Of a stretch of DNA of 64,000 bases, positions 47,780 to 60,268 are shown one piece after another. The position numbers were made by a program, and so were the translations under genes. Below the pieces are notes generated by a model that ran no database searches, was not told the DNA's origin, and saw only the letters and a program-made list of their open reading frames with translations. The stretch is from Rhyacichthys aspro. Taxonomy: Eukaryota; Chordata; Actinopteri; Gobiiformes; Rhyacichthyidae. The stretch spans positions 23,182,731 through 23,246,730 of the forward strand of contig CM072148.1 in the NCBI GenBank assembly GCA_036850595.1, read 5' to 3'. How positions within the stretch are numbered: position 1 is the stretch's first letter; every line of letters begins with the position of its first letter.

Positions 47780-49090
47780 TTACGTCACATAGAAATCACC
47801 CTTTATTTATATAGTGCTTTTCATGCCCTACTCGGGCACCCAAAGCGCTTTACATCATGCTTCGCAAAGTCGCTAAATTGGTAAGACTGGTCTGAGAACG
47901 ACCAACTGTCCCTTATGTCGTTTATCGGCCACCGTAGCCCGGCGTCGTACATCATGACGTCAAAGAGATTTGAGCACTGGAGGGAATCATGTAGGGGAAG
48001 AAACGATCTAAAGCTTGGCTTTATTTCACTGAACGAGGCGAAAATGATGGCGTTTGCAATAACTGCAGGCTGTTATTTCGTGAAAGGTGTAAATACACAC
48101 AACATCGACCAGAGAGGCTAAATTACTGAAACACCGTGTTTTTTTCGATCCGCTTCGTACAGCTGCTTAAACAGCACCGTAACCTCCGTTGAACATGGTA
48201 GTGGTGCGTTCCACTTGAGCCAGAACTGCGCAGTTTAGATCGGTGCGCAATGCACACCGGTTAGATTTGTGTCCGACTTTGTACCGACTTGCTCTGACGT
48301 AACCTCTGCTCCGGTGACGGAAATCTCGTTAGATCAAAACAAGAACAGCCGTTGCCGCTGCAGTTGTGAAAATGCAACTGCTGCGTCTGAAACGCCCATT
48401 TGTCAACGGGTAAAGGACACCTGGCTGGCTTTGATTAGTGTTGATCAGAAACGTAACGCACTGACACTGCATTGCCCCCCCAAGTCCACCAGCACCCCAC
48501 TTACTCAGCCCCAAATATAGAGAACACGATCAATTACGTCATTTTGCATAGAATACGATGACTTTATGGGATATTAAATCTTATAAATACCTGGCATATT
48601 CAACAAAAACACAGTTTTATGTATAAATATTTTCTCAATGTCCATTTTAGATGATGACAGGCTCATCGCGGGATGAAAGCATTAGAATTGTTCATGTTTT
48701 CTCTCACTTTTGGTCCAAATTATTTCATCTCAAACCAGTTTTGTGAATGTTATCCAGGCTTCCATTTTGCTTTTTAAAATAGAGAATAGTTTAATTCCAT
48801 ATTATGAATAAGATTAAGTTCTAAGATAGTTCTAAGTAAGATTTTCTGTATTCTAGTGTTTACATTTTATTTTCTAAATCATATTTATTTTTCAGTTTTC
48901 ATTCCTCATTATGGATACAAGTTATTTAACATACTACTACCACTTGTTTGTTGCCGAAAAAGCATATGCGATTCCTTTTTTTCCTCACAGAGCTTTTAGG
49001 AATCGATAAAAGAATCGATAAAGAATTGGATCGAAGCAGAATCGTCAATGGCACTGATATTGATAAAATCTTATAAATTTCCATCCCTAC
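47780..49090. repeat. Composite repeat region with GATAAAAGAATCGATAA end
   Basis: The left part (TTTATATAGTGCTTTTCATGC, then CAAAGCGCTTTACATCATG) and the right part (GAATCGATAAAAGAATCGAT, then TCTTATAAATTTCCATCCCT) are both fish-repeat phrases I recognise in general form. The 48120-48520 part is GC-richer than its surroundings. Whether this is one element or two side by side is not clear. Confidence 0.4.
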
Positions 49091-49832
49091 TCTGTACTAT
49101 CTTCTACTCTATTAAAACTAAACAGAAACTGAACAAAGACTAAACCACAGCTAAACCAAGGACTATACCGAAATCTAAGGGCTACATCTGCTTAAAAATG
49201 TGTTGTTTATTTGTGTGAATTTATATTTCCCAGAGCAAAAACTGGGGAGGAAATAGGCGATTACTGCACACAGCATCATTACCAAAAAAAACCCGAAACA
49301 GAATAGTGGATTATGATCCTACTTCTGAGTGTAAACAAATATTTCAGGCCTAAGTGGTTCCATAAAGACTAGTTGAGGCCCAGAGTCTCACACGTAACTT
49401 ACACCACCATCATCAGCAGTTGGGCTTCAACTGATGCTTTTATCTGGTCACAAAATTAGACAGGCCCGGTAATAGCTAATTAGCTGGCTACATAAAAGCT
49501 TTTAACTATGAGTGCAGAAATTGTCATGTTAGAGACACTCAGACACATAGATCATTTAAAATCAGGGTTGTGTGTTTTGAAAATGAACTTGAATTAAATG
49601 ATTTTAATGTGGCAGTGGACACAGACATGATCTTTTTCTCCGACTCAAGTGGAGTAATGATGACTAATTCAGAATGACAGCACTGACATAAAGGTGATTA
49701 GTGTAAACGGCTTGTCTCTAAGCAGATTAGAATGGTTGTGTCTTCGAGGCCTCGCTGTTTGACTGTGTAGCAGCTGAAGAGTGAAAAACCATTGAAAGTG
49801 CATCCTGTTCTGTAGCCTACCTGCAATTCACC

Positions 49833-52800
49833 ATGAGCTCCGCGGCGGGAATCGACTACAGTGCGTGGGACCACATCTACGTGTCGGACGACGAGGACGT
49901 GACGAGTCCGTTCGTGGACACACCGAGTCTGTACAGGATGAGACACCGGGTCAGGCTCCTCCACAGTAGGCTGTAGCTGTCTGTGTGGCGCATTTATTTC
50001 TACACTGTCTTCTGCTGTCTGTCAGTCAACATGTAGCCTAGACAGGGCCACTGGCACACTTCATGGGGCCCTGGACAAACCCTATGGCTCCCTAGATCAT
50101 TTTATTCACATAGCAGGGATTAGTTTTTAGCCCCCCAGACTCTGAAGCCCAGGACAATTGCCGTCTTATGCAGCCAGTTCTGTCTCTGTCTGTGTCCGTA
50201 TGATTTTAAGGCAATAACTGCTTTCTATCCTTGTGTGGCACAAAATTTTGTTTCATAACTCAAACGGCATGGGGCTATGGGAATGAAAGGTGTATGAACA
50301 GCTTACAACATAGTCCATGTTACTCACAAACACTGAAGAGTGCTATATATAGGCCCTAGGTATGACTAATAAATATTGTTTAAATAATATTATAATAAGT
50401 ATCACGGTATTGACGGTGATAACTCACTTAAAATATACAAAACAGCAGAAGCACTCAACACCTTTGTTTTGAATTATCTATACTGCCTTTTAATACTGCG
50501 TGAATTTAATATCAATAATCTCTCTGTTCTTATCATTCAGTAAATGGCACAGACATTTTGTGTCACCGCACGTTAGAAAGACAGTTCTCCTGAACCATAG
50601 GAAGGATTTTTTAGCATCATGCTGTTCCTTTTAATGCTTTGATTCACATAAATGCAATGGGCCAATATTAAACTCACAACCTATTTCACTAGCACTGTGT
50701 GTGTGGAAAACCAATAACATGGACATTATTTAATTAATCAGTTAAGTTGAACTCCAGCTTCAAAATGGAATACATGTAAGTTTATATTGAACAATGATGT
50801 TAAATAAAGGCCAACTGTGCTACCGTTGTGGGAAAGCAGGGCACCAGGCACAGGAGTGCTGGTGTAAGGACTTGGACTGCAGAAACTGTTGTAAGAAAGG
50901 CCACATTGAACAGGCACGCAGAAATAAAAAGACTCAAAGAACACAAAATGAGAAAGAAAAGTGTTTTTCACAAAAACAAAAAGAAACGTGAACAAAATGG
51001 AACATGAACAAGACAAGAGTATCTCTGATTCTGAGAAAGAGCATGTCCAAAGGTTGAGGCAGAATCAGATGCTGGAAACCAGTAAGCACAAATGAATGGG
51101 CTACGCCTATGGTTCTAGTCATGAAAAAGGCTCCAAGAATCTGCTGTGATGTTCAAGTAACAGTGAACCCAGTCTTAAAAACAGAGCAGTATCTGTTACC
51201 AGTCATTGATGACCTTTTCTCAGCTGAAGGTCAGCAGTTTAGCAAAAATAGATCTGTCCCAAGATTATCTACAGATGCACATGGGGCCAAAGTCACAAAA
51301 GCTCTTAACTATTGTGACAAAGGACAGAACAGGTACAAGAGACTCCCTTTCAAGCTCACCTTGGCTCCTGCGTTGTTTCAAAGAGCAATGGACCAGATCT
51401 TGAGTGGACTTTCAGGTGTTCAGTGCTCCCTGGACAATCTGCTTATCACAGGACCTGATGATGATGATCATGTCTCATAACATCCCATCAGGTGAAGAGA
51501 AGAGAAGATCACTTTTGCAACAAGGACGCTGAGAAAGTATCTATGCACAGATAGAGCGTGAAGCACTGGCTGTAGTATTTGGAGTACAGACATTCACACA
51601 GTACCTCTATGGCAGGAAATTCACTCTACTGACAGACCATCAACCACTAACCTCTATTTTTGGTCCTCACACAATTGAGCAGAAAGCTAAATTGTAAATT
51701 GTTCTGATTGACAGTAACTGAGAAACCAACCACAGCCCTTACGTCCATGGGACTGGCCAGAGGAACCATGGCAAAGTATCCACATAGACTTTGCAGGACC
51801 ATTAGAAAATCACATGTTCCTAGAGGCAGTTGACGCTCATAGCAAATAGTGGCAGTGATGAAAAGCACCTCATCTGAGAGAGCTATCGTGGAGCTAAGAT
51901 CAATGTTCAGCCATTATGGACTTCCCTAACAACTTGTCAGTGATAACGTCCCACGGCTTGTTTCTGAGGAGTTCATAGAATAACATTCATAGAAGAGAAC
52001 AGTATTCAGCACATTAAGTCCGCACCATATCATCCAGCTACAAATGGCTTACTGAAAGATTTGTACAAACCATGAAACACGCCCTCAAGTCCTAAACTCA
52101 AAGCATAAATAATCAAAAACTGTCAACAGTCACAAGGAAACATTCATTGATCTTTCATGCTTTCATCTTTTACTACTTATTCCTGTTAGGGGTTGCAAAG
52201 AAACAGAATACCATAAAAAATACATCAATATTATTATGGTACTCTGTGTTTGAGCCTTTCATGATTGATTTCCTTTTGAAAGAATTGGTGGAAAATAGCT
52301 TTAAATCACAAGTTGGTGGAACCAGATATCAGATTTACTCTATAAAAGCGGACATTCAAATATGACTGGCCACATAATTTTATCCATATTCAACATAGTT
52401 ATTGTGTATGTCTTGTTTTTCCAATATTGTGCAGCCCCAGTGAGGAGCTTGCAGTTCTTCTTTAGTATTTTTTTCTCTATGTTGTGTGTTTCAAGTGTTT
52501 CTTGACGTTTCTTTAATCCCCCTCCCTCAGTCACGTCTGGAGAAAATGGCAGAGTTTCAGCAGCGAGGGGAGGACCTGGAGACTAACTACACTGAGTGTA
52601 AGAAACAGATAGAAGAGGCCCAGGGGAGACTCAGAGTGCTGGAGGAGGGACTGAAGAATGCAGAGGAGGATGAGGAGAGAACGGCCCAGTTGAAAAAGGT
52701 CGAGGCTGAGCTGAAAAAACTAAAGAAGGACCAGAAGATCTTTGAGAAAATGATAGAGGATTACAGACGAGAGGAGAAAAAGCAGCCCTGGAACGTGGAC

Positions 52801-55800
52801 ACCATCAGCACAGAGGGATTCAGTAAGGTACCTCTGCACATCAAGGGATCAGGCAACATCCACACTCATGCCTGTCATTTACAACTAAAGTTAAATGAAC
52901 ATCAACTGATGCATTTTTATTTTAATACAGCATGGTTTAAACATCTCCATCCATATCAATGTTTTACAAATTATCACATAACATTGTAATAAAGCATATC
53001 ACCTGGAAATATCTCATCATCAGTGTTACATTATTGAGGCGTCTGATTCATCATTCACAGAAGTCTCATTTTTCTCCAAATTAATGCAGTGACTAAAGTG
53101 TTCTCAAAAGTCTTCCAAAAACACCAAAGTAGTTCTGTGCTGTTTGTAAGTGCAGAAAAGAAATTAGTCTGGACATACCTTCTTACACTTTAAGAAATGA
53201 AATTTGTGTCATATGATTTGGAATGAACTTCACAAAGCAAAGTTCAGTTTTTTTCCTAAGAATCTGAGAATATACACAGGAGACAAACTCAGGACTTGTA
53301 TCCATAAACATGTTTCGTTTGTTTCTTAAAATAAAGAATTAGAAATCATCCAGACACTAAAAATTAAGTGGGTTTTTTCCTCATTTCAGGTGTTTTTTCT
53401 CTTTTGAAAAGAGCTTATGGACACAAAGCATAATGAAAAACTTTTTTCCTATAAACTCTTGTGTAGAAAATGTTAGGCTCAGTATCTGGTGTCAGATATA
53501 ATGCATATTTGTATGTATGTATGTATGTAAGATGATAGGAAGAGTGAATATTTTTCTGCTGAATTAGGAGACTGTAAATATGTCTTTAGTAATAATAATG
53601 ACAAAAACATCAATGCTATATCATAAAGATGTGTCCTGTTGCTGGCCACATATTGTTTATGTGACAGTTAATGGACACACCTAATTTCACGTTTCACAAT
53701 TTTGTGCACTTATGTAAACAGGACTTGTCGGTGTTATTGTTTTCAAAAGTCCTTATTTTTATGTTCTTAAGCTAAAATTATGTCTGCTGATAGTGTTGAT
53801 TTTTTTCAAATAGAACTGATTTTCTAGATAAAGGCATATTAGTGTAGACAGGACATTAAGTTTTGGTTCAACATGGTTTTTTGTCATATGTTTCCAGAGT
53901 GTCCTCAACATAAAGACTGCAACACCTGAGGAAACGGAGGAGGAAAAGGTGGAGAGACACCAAAGCTTTGTGGAAAAATACTCCAAGGAAATCAGACACT
54001 TGGGTATGTTTCAGTCCCGCTTTGACTGTTGTGTTTGGCCTGGTCACTTCACACAATCAGTCGCCCATTGGACCAGGAACAAAACCAATGAACAGAAACA
54101 ATGGCCTCTAAGAACCTGAACTGGATTAAAAAATAAAATGTGTGTCAACAGTGATGCATAGGACTTGTAAACTATGACTTGGATGACTGAGAATCTTCAC
54201 TGACCAGTTGAAATGTGTAAACATCTTTGGGTCTTAAAAACGAACAGCAATCTCTGCAGACTGATGGAGAATTTTAGTCTTCCCTTCACTCATGGCCTAA
54301 ATTTAAAGTTGTCTCAGACTCAGGTCAGCTCCTTCCATCTACGTCAGGCCACACAGATAACTAGGCTCCAAATCTAGACTCTATCAGGTAAACATTATTC
54401 TTTTGATATGGCATTACAGGTGCATAGACCATTAGGCTGTGTAATCTCAGTCCACTGAAGCATGGTCAGACTTGTATATTCATTACTACTCTGTGTTGAG
54501 TGTCCTGTCTCCAGGTCCTGTATTGATCAGGTCAGTAAACTTCTCCTGCCTTCCAGAAAGTCTCCAGCCTTCTCCAGCCATCTTTCTCTTGTGACTCCTC
54601 TCACCTCCAAGGGCAGCTCAAAAATTCCCTAACACAGACTGTTAAGTTGAAGCAGACAAGTTGAAACATAAATTGGCAACAGTCTTAGACACAAAACACG
54701 ACAACTGACAACAGAACACAGACAACAGAAAGACTGAACAATGTTCAAGATACCAACACAATAGAAAATATGAAAGTGCAGTGAGCAGCAAAGGACTCTG
54801 ATGTGACAGACTGAGGTCAACAGTTTACACCTCCCTCAGAGTAAAGGCTGCTCAAAACATACATCACCCTGACCCCTCCCAGAGACTGGCCACTTTTACA
54901 AAACTGCCATTCTTCCACTTGATATATGAATTATGGCAAAGACTGGTTCAACAACATTCTGTCCTCAAAAAGGCAAAATAGTTCCAAATATTCAGCCACA
55001 GTAACTTATAGCAATACAGTTCAGTTACAATGTAAATAACAGTTTGAAAGGCTTTATTCACGACCACAAGATGTGCTAAGTCACACTAAACAGGATTTTG
55101 GTCAAAATTTAAATTTGCTTCTACACACGTCACGTTGGTTGCTCGTCTAAAGTTGTTGTTTTGGGTTTTTTTGCCAGTATTTGACAGAGACATTGGAGAC
55201 AGACAGGAAGCAGTGTAAGAGAGAAGGGACTGACGTTTAGCATATAACCCGAACTTGATTAAACCGGAGTTGCTGGAGTCCGAGAAGTGGATTTGTTTTA
55301 GTGACTCGGACTCGAGTAGCACTTAAGTCACTACAGACATAGACTTGCGACTGGACTCGGACTCGAGGTCAAAAGACTCGGGACTTGACTTGGACTCGCA
55401 GTTTGAGACTCGTTGACAATGAACCACCCTCTCGGCGCTCGTTCTATTTTTTGTTCTATTTGTCAAAACACGCGTTTGTAGATTTATTTATTTAGATTTC
55501 ATTACAAACTATTCAATTGTTATTGAGAACCAGTGGCGGAGCCAGCGGGGTAGCCGGGGTGGCCATTGCCACCTCCAACAAAGCCCTGGCCACCCCCGGT
55601 GCCACCCCGCTGCAGATGGCAATGTGGCGATGATCCGCTATTAGGCTCTTCTAAACATTTTCCGAAGAAATCTCTAATTTCGTACATTCCCAGTGCACAT
55701 GAATGCACCCTCACGCAGCTAGCTCGTGCCTGCTGGACTCTGGTTTTCATTGGTTAAAGGTGACACGCGGTTCGTTCGTGCTGCAAAACATAGCGGCAGC

Positions 55801-58800
55801 GGCGGCTTGGCACATAGTACTGACATCGATGAAGAGCGTTTTGCGGTATGTACGTCTTTATCGGTAAATTAAGCAACACTAGCCTGGTTGTTGGCTCTAG
55901 TCACTTGTGCACCAGACTGACAGTGACAATCGTGAAAAATCTCTTCATCTAGTAATCTGTAATGCAGTGCATTGCTACAAAAAACAGCTAACCTTATTAA
56001 AACTCCAATATTATCGTTCAGATACTGTAGAATTGCCTTAAGTGCTTATAAGTCTTTTTATAGTTGAGGCAGAGAATTTAACAGCACTACACCTGGCAAC
56101 TACTTTTAAACATTAACGTTTATTTGGTGTCAAATAAACGTTAATGTTGTTAAATTTAGTAGTTATATAAAGTCATTGTTTTAGTAATTGTTTTGTAGGA
56201 CACTCATGGTAAATATAGGCTAAATTAAACTGTACCAAATTTTGCTTTGTACATGAGGTGTAATTGTAACCAGGCTTTCCTCTGTATAGGGACAGTCTGA
56301 AGAGAAAAGGGGATATCTCCAATTTTTTTCAATAGAAGCCAAAATCAGGTGCAGATCATGACCAAACAGCTCTCAGCCCCAGTGTCAGCTGTGATCAACT
56401 TTCAGGAGATGGACAAACACAAGAACCAAATGTGTCACCAGCAGGTCAGAGCAGAGACAATAAGCTGCCTAATTCAGATTGTGTGATGACTTTTATGTAA
56501 ACTAATATATGCTATGATGATATACAGTATATAATTCAGTTTTAGAAAAAGAGGAGGGTGAGACAGAACTATTATTTTTGTCTTAATTGAACGTTTTGTA
56601 TATGGACCCCCCAAATAATCCCTTGCCACCCCTTGGCCACCCCTTTTTTAAAAGTCTGGCTCCGCCACTGTTGAGAACAATGTGGCGCACGTCCTGCAGC
56701 TGCACGTCTCTGTCGCTCAGAGACAACAGCAGCGCAGGGAGCGCGCTCTCACTCACGAGGAACAGCGCGCTGCGCGCTCACGAGCAGAGCAGGGTCCATC
56801 TGAATCAGGGAGAGGGAACAACAGTGTGATATATATCCACCTGCTTTGTCTATACTTGTTATTAACTGTTCAGATTTCAGCTTCTTGTTAGTAACGAGCT
56901 AAAGGAAAGCTAACTGTTTGTAGCTTATACTTTTATCACAGTTTCACAGCCCTTTCCTCCGAGTGTTAGCACAGAGCCCCATTGAGCAAACTGCTGTCTT
57001 TATTCATTAATATGATTTACATGAGTGAGGTTTGACAAAAAGCTGCTGTTGTAAGGAGCATTTAATTCATTTTAATGTAAACACAGTGATGGCACAGTCC
57101 CTAAAAGTCCATGAGTTGGTTTATTAACTTCCTCCTGAGGATGATATCTCTTTCCTTTGGTTCGATCAGTACTGACCCCTGGATTATAGTAGCCCACCAC
57201 GAGAATCATAAAAAGTGAATCATGAAGTTGATATTGTTTGTTTATACAATGGTAAAAGAGCTGGTCTTTACTTTCTTTTTATTTGGACAAATCTACTCAT
57301 TATGATAAAATGTAATAATAACCCCTATCTCCATAATGGGTCATGTGACAAATACAAGGGTCTTTACTCATATGATCTATATTCAAATACCAGTTGGATC
57401 GGATCGGTATCTGATACCTGCAGATACTCAAAGCAGGATCATTATCTGTACTAAAAAAGCTGTATTGGTGGATCCCTAGTTAAGGGTACTTTACTCTATA
57501 GCTTACTTTTTCTAAATGATACATTCAGTTACAAAAGGTGTATTAATAAGACACCAGTATCATGCTTCAAGTACTAACATTAAGTTACATTTGCAAAGAG
57601 ACTTGTGACTTGACTTGGACTTGTGACCAAAAGACTTGGACTTGACTTGGACTTGCACAAAAAGACTTGTGTAGATCTCTGGCTCAAGTATTTGGTAGGT
57701 GCTCTACCAGGTGAGGAGCCCCTCATCTGTTTACATGTTCAGGGATATTTTGGGGTAGTCAGCCATCAGTCTTTCATAACACACAAAAACTAATACTATA
57801 AACAGAATTGAGTGTAATATTGTTTAAAAGCCAGATTGAACCTTGTTTAGCAGTTGTTTAACAGAGGAAGATGATTACTCATGCTGCTGGGTTTGTTTAC
57901 TGTCCTTTTCCTGGAATCCTTTGCAGTATTGATAAATATGTAACTTCTTCAATAATTGCCCTAAAAATAGAGGTTCTACGCTTAAATGGTTGTAATTCTT
58001 AAAATGTAGTAAATGAAAGCTGAAAGTAAACACCTTTTGCAGGTTTTATGTTTTACAGCTTATGATTGTGAAGTCCATTGTGTTAGAGACCAAAGTGCTC
58101 CTTCATTCTGATATGTTATTATTGAGAATGTAAATAATGTGTCGAATGTCTGCTATTATGTGTTGTGTGTATTATTGTGTGTAGGTTTGCTGCGGCGTTG
58201 GGACGACAGTCAGAAGTATCTGTCAGACCACTCTCATCTGGTTTGTGAAGACACAGTCAATGCCCTGGTGGACATCTGTATAGACATGGAGATAGATGAG
58301 GTGTGTGTAAGTTATGAATGTTTATTCATATGTACTGGAAAAATATGAATGTGTTTTTGTTGCAGAAACATGCTCTGATGGAGCAGGTGGCCCATCAGGC
58401 CATTGTCATGAAGTTCATCTTAGATTTAGCCAATGCAGCCAAAGTCGACCCCAGAGGCTGCTTCAGACTCTTCTTCTCCAAGATAAAGGTATCAATCATG
58501 TAAAGCTAGGGTAGGCAGTTCTGAGCAGGTTTTTGAACAAACTAAAACTGACTGAACAGTGTCAGATGGAAGTGTTTTTGTACGAAGCTCTTTTATTGAG
58601 AACTTGTGATGTTTAGCCTTACGTTACAGCTTCAAGGTTTGTGTTAACTGGTTCTATGTTGATTCCAGACGGCAGACAGGTTGTACCTAGAGGCCTTTGA
58701 CAAAGAGCTGGAGTCACTGAAGCAGCGGGTTCGGAGCTGTGCACAGAGTCGTTTAGAGAGTGCCCTGATAGAACAAGAGGAGGAGGAGAGGCAGGCCAGA

Positions 58801-60268
58801 CTGGGTCCTGGAGGACTGGATCCTGTGGAGGTCTACAACTCTCTGCCAAAGGTCAGTCAAAAAATGAGGCTCACTCTTGGATGAACTAGGACAGAGTTCT
58901 GGCAGTGTCCTGTACAGTAGAGGCTCTGAGAGAGAACATTCCTGTCAGAAATGATAGGGTAAACAGGGATTATTGTGTGTTATACTTAGATCACTCTAAC
59001 ATGTAAACACAAATACATTTTATTCCTATTTAAGCATTTACTAATTACTGGACCATGCCCTGATTTTATTACATGCTTTTGCACTGAATAGATTCAGAGT
59101 AAGCTCTTTTAATGTCCTTGCTGTGTTTATTGTTTAGGACATGCAGCAGAGCTTTGATGAGAAGAACATTGAGATGCTGCAGGAGGCTATGGACAGACTG
59201 GACCCAGAGGTGAGCTCTCATTTGTCTTTATTCCTCTGTGATACTTCAGTGTGGGAACTGTAGCTCCAAGACTGCACCACATTTACTTTCACTTCCTAAA
59301 CTACTGACTTTAAATCTGACCCTGAGTCCTGCCACATATCAAGCATGATAATGCTACTGGCATCTCGTATTAGAGATGGACTTAATGAGGGCTATAGAGA
59401 CTACAGATTAGATTAGGTTAGATTCAACTTTGTTGTCATTACACATGTACAAGTACATGTATATGAACAGTATATACTATAAATATAAGTGTATGGACAT
59501 GACTATGTACATTACAGGTGGATATTTACAGTTAGACTGTGCAGTATGTACAGTATAGCAGTAACTATAGTGTACAGGTGGATGAGCATAAGATGTATGT
59601 TCAGTCGAAGGAAGGACTATGGACATGATTTACAGATTGATGTGCACATTATATACAGTATGGAGTCAGTGAAATGGGTGGAGAAATAGTGCAGGGTGAA
59701 GATAAACAGTAAACTATAAAAGTTAACAGTGCAATGGAAATACTAGTGCAAAATATAAAACTGTCTTTTCTGGTCTTAAATTTAATGTTGTACAGGGCTG
59801 CATAATTTTCAGTTGCAGTTATTTGCTGATTTATAATTATTCAGGAGTGTTTTAGGACTTGAAAGAAGGGACAGGGAAGCCATTGAAAAGCTGAAAAAAC
59901 TGGACTTGGATGAACAATATGTAAATGTCAATAAATATGTTGTGGAGAATCTAGTTGAGGTGGTAGACCGATGCCTGTGTAGCAGGATGGAACTATACCT
60001 CAGCTTTGTGCTTTTTTAGCAGATGAGTTTTCGATCAGTATTTGGGATGAACAATTAATGAGTTTGTTTGAATTTGATTTGAACTGTGTCTGTACAGGTG
60101 AGAAAGTACCACCTAAGAAGGTGTATAGACTCTGGACTGTGGGTCCCAGACTACGGAGCAGTCTGCGGGGATGAAGATGATGGTGATAAAGATTATGATG
60201 ATGATGATGATGATGATGAGAGAGAGGATGATGAAGAGGATGGCGGGGATGACAAAGATGAAGATTAA
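49833..60268 (+). CDS. cdc37: Hsp90 co-chaperone Cdc37
   Basis: Cdc37 delivers protein kinase clients to Hsp90 in the cytosol. Eight exons in frame: 49833-49949, 52531-52827, 53898-54003, 58185-58300, 58366-58488, 58669-58851, 59138-59209 and 60098-60268, 394 codons in all (human 378). The N-terminus reads MSSAAGIDYSAWDHIYVSDD. It keeps the client-binding start and the CK2-site serine (VSDDED), but has an N-terminal extension of about five residues. Exon 2 is coiled coil (LEKMAEFQQRGEDLETNYTE) ending PWNVDTISTEGFSK. The middle, Hsp90-binding domain has GLLRRWDDSQKYLSDHSHLV, ALMEQVAHQAIVMKFILDLA and VDPRGCFRLFFSKIK. Then LGPGGLDPVEVYNSLPK, and YHLRRCIDSGLWVPD. The tail is Asp/Glu-rich from a GAT repeat. 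AATAAA at 60272. It is not the CDC37L1 form, which has a different N-terminal part. Confidence 0.93.
50791..52090 (+). mobile_element. Ty3/gypsy-like retrotransposon relic
   Basis: In cdc37 intron 1. In order: CCHC zinc knuckles of a Gag-type protein (CYRCGKAGHQAQEC, then CRNCCKKGHIEQAR where the last Cys is lost); a reverse transcriptase piece (KRLPFKLTLAPALFQRAMDQ, then SGVQCSLDNLL with the usual Y-x-D-D changed to S-L-D-N); an RNase H piece (EREALAVVFGVQTF, FTLLTDHQPLTS); and integrase pieces (HIDFAGPLENH, PYHPATNG). Many stops and frameshifts, large internal losses, and no LTRs recognised. It is inactive. Confidence 0.8.
54004..55230. other. cdc37 intron, nothing firm recognised
   Basis: Contains no coding exon. 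The stretch 54290-54830 is C-rich on the plus strand (CTCC/CTTCC phrases) but I cannot assign it to a repeat family. Confidence 0.4.
55320..55420. repeat. ACTCG/ACTTG direct repeat, left copy
   Basis: Imperfect runs of GGACTCG and GGACTTG with a CAAAAGACT phrase. The same order and strand recur at 57598-57685. The two lie either side of the hAT at 55531-56670. Confidence 0.7.
55531..56670 (+). mobile_element. 1140-bp hAT element with exact 8-bp target duplication
   Basis: TTGAGAAC stands directly before (55523-55530) and after (56671-56678). The ends CAGTGGCGGAGCCAG and CTGGCTCCGCCACTG are a 15-bp perfect inverted repeat. Inside, 56300-56335 reads KRKGDISNFFQ then stop, the style of the first exon of fish hAT transposases of the MYM/TTF-finger type. 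No catalytic part. A non-autonomous copy in a cdc37 intron. The identical duplication suggests a fairly recent insertion. Confidence 0.92.
57380..57477. repeat. End of a hAT-type short element
   Basis: GGATCGGATCGGTATCTGAT.. and GTATTGGTGGATCCCTAG are the familiar end of a fish short DNA element (GTATCGGTGCATCCCTA form). The other end was not found. Confidence 0.4.
57598..57685. repeat. ACTCG/ACTTG direct repeat, right copy
   Basis: Runs of GACTTGGACTTG with a CCAAAAGACTTGG phrase matching the left copy at 55320-55420 in the same orientation. Confidence 0.7.
59404..59760. repeat. Dispersed LINE-derived repeat
   Basis: The opening AGATTCAACTTTGTTGTCATTACACATGTACAAGTACA is a common fish repeat phrase. 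The following 250 bases have irregular GTACAGTATA and GTGGATG phrases. In a cdc37 intron. Confidence 0.5.
60190..60250 (+). repeat. cdc37: Coding (GAT)n tract in the last cdc37 exon
   Basis: Seven to eight GAT units in frame (Asp), followed by GAG/GAT-rich codons. The tract lies after the conserved SGLWVPD and before the stop. Confidence 0.9.

Larger units (their letters stand above)
44132..49832. other. Intergenic, ICAM-like gene to cdc37
   Basis: Contains the ICAM-like 3' UTR, a family A fragment (44400-44535), an (ATA)n run, a family B copy (47255-47400) and a composite repeat (47780-49090). No coding exon recognised; the open frames are short and without family features. Confidence 0.5.
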
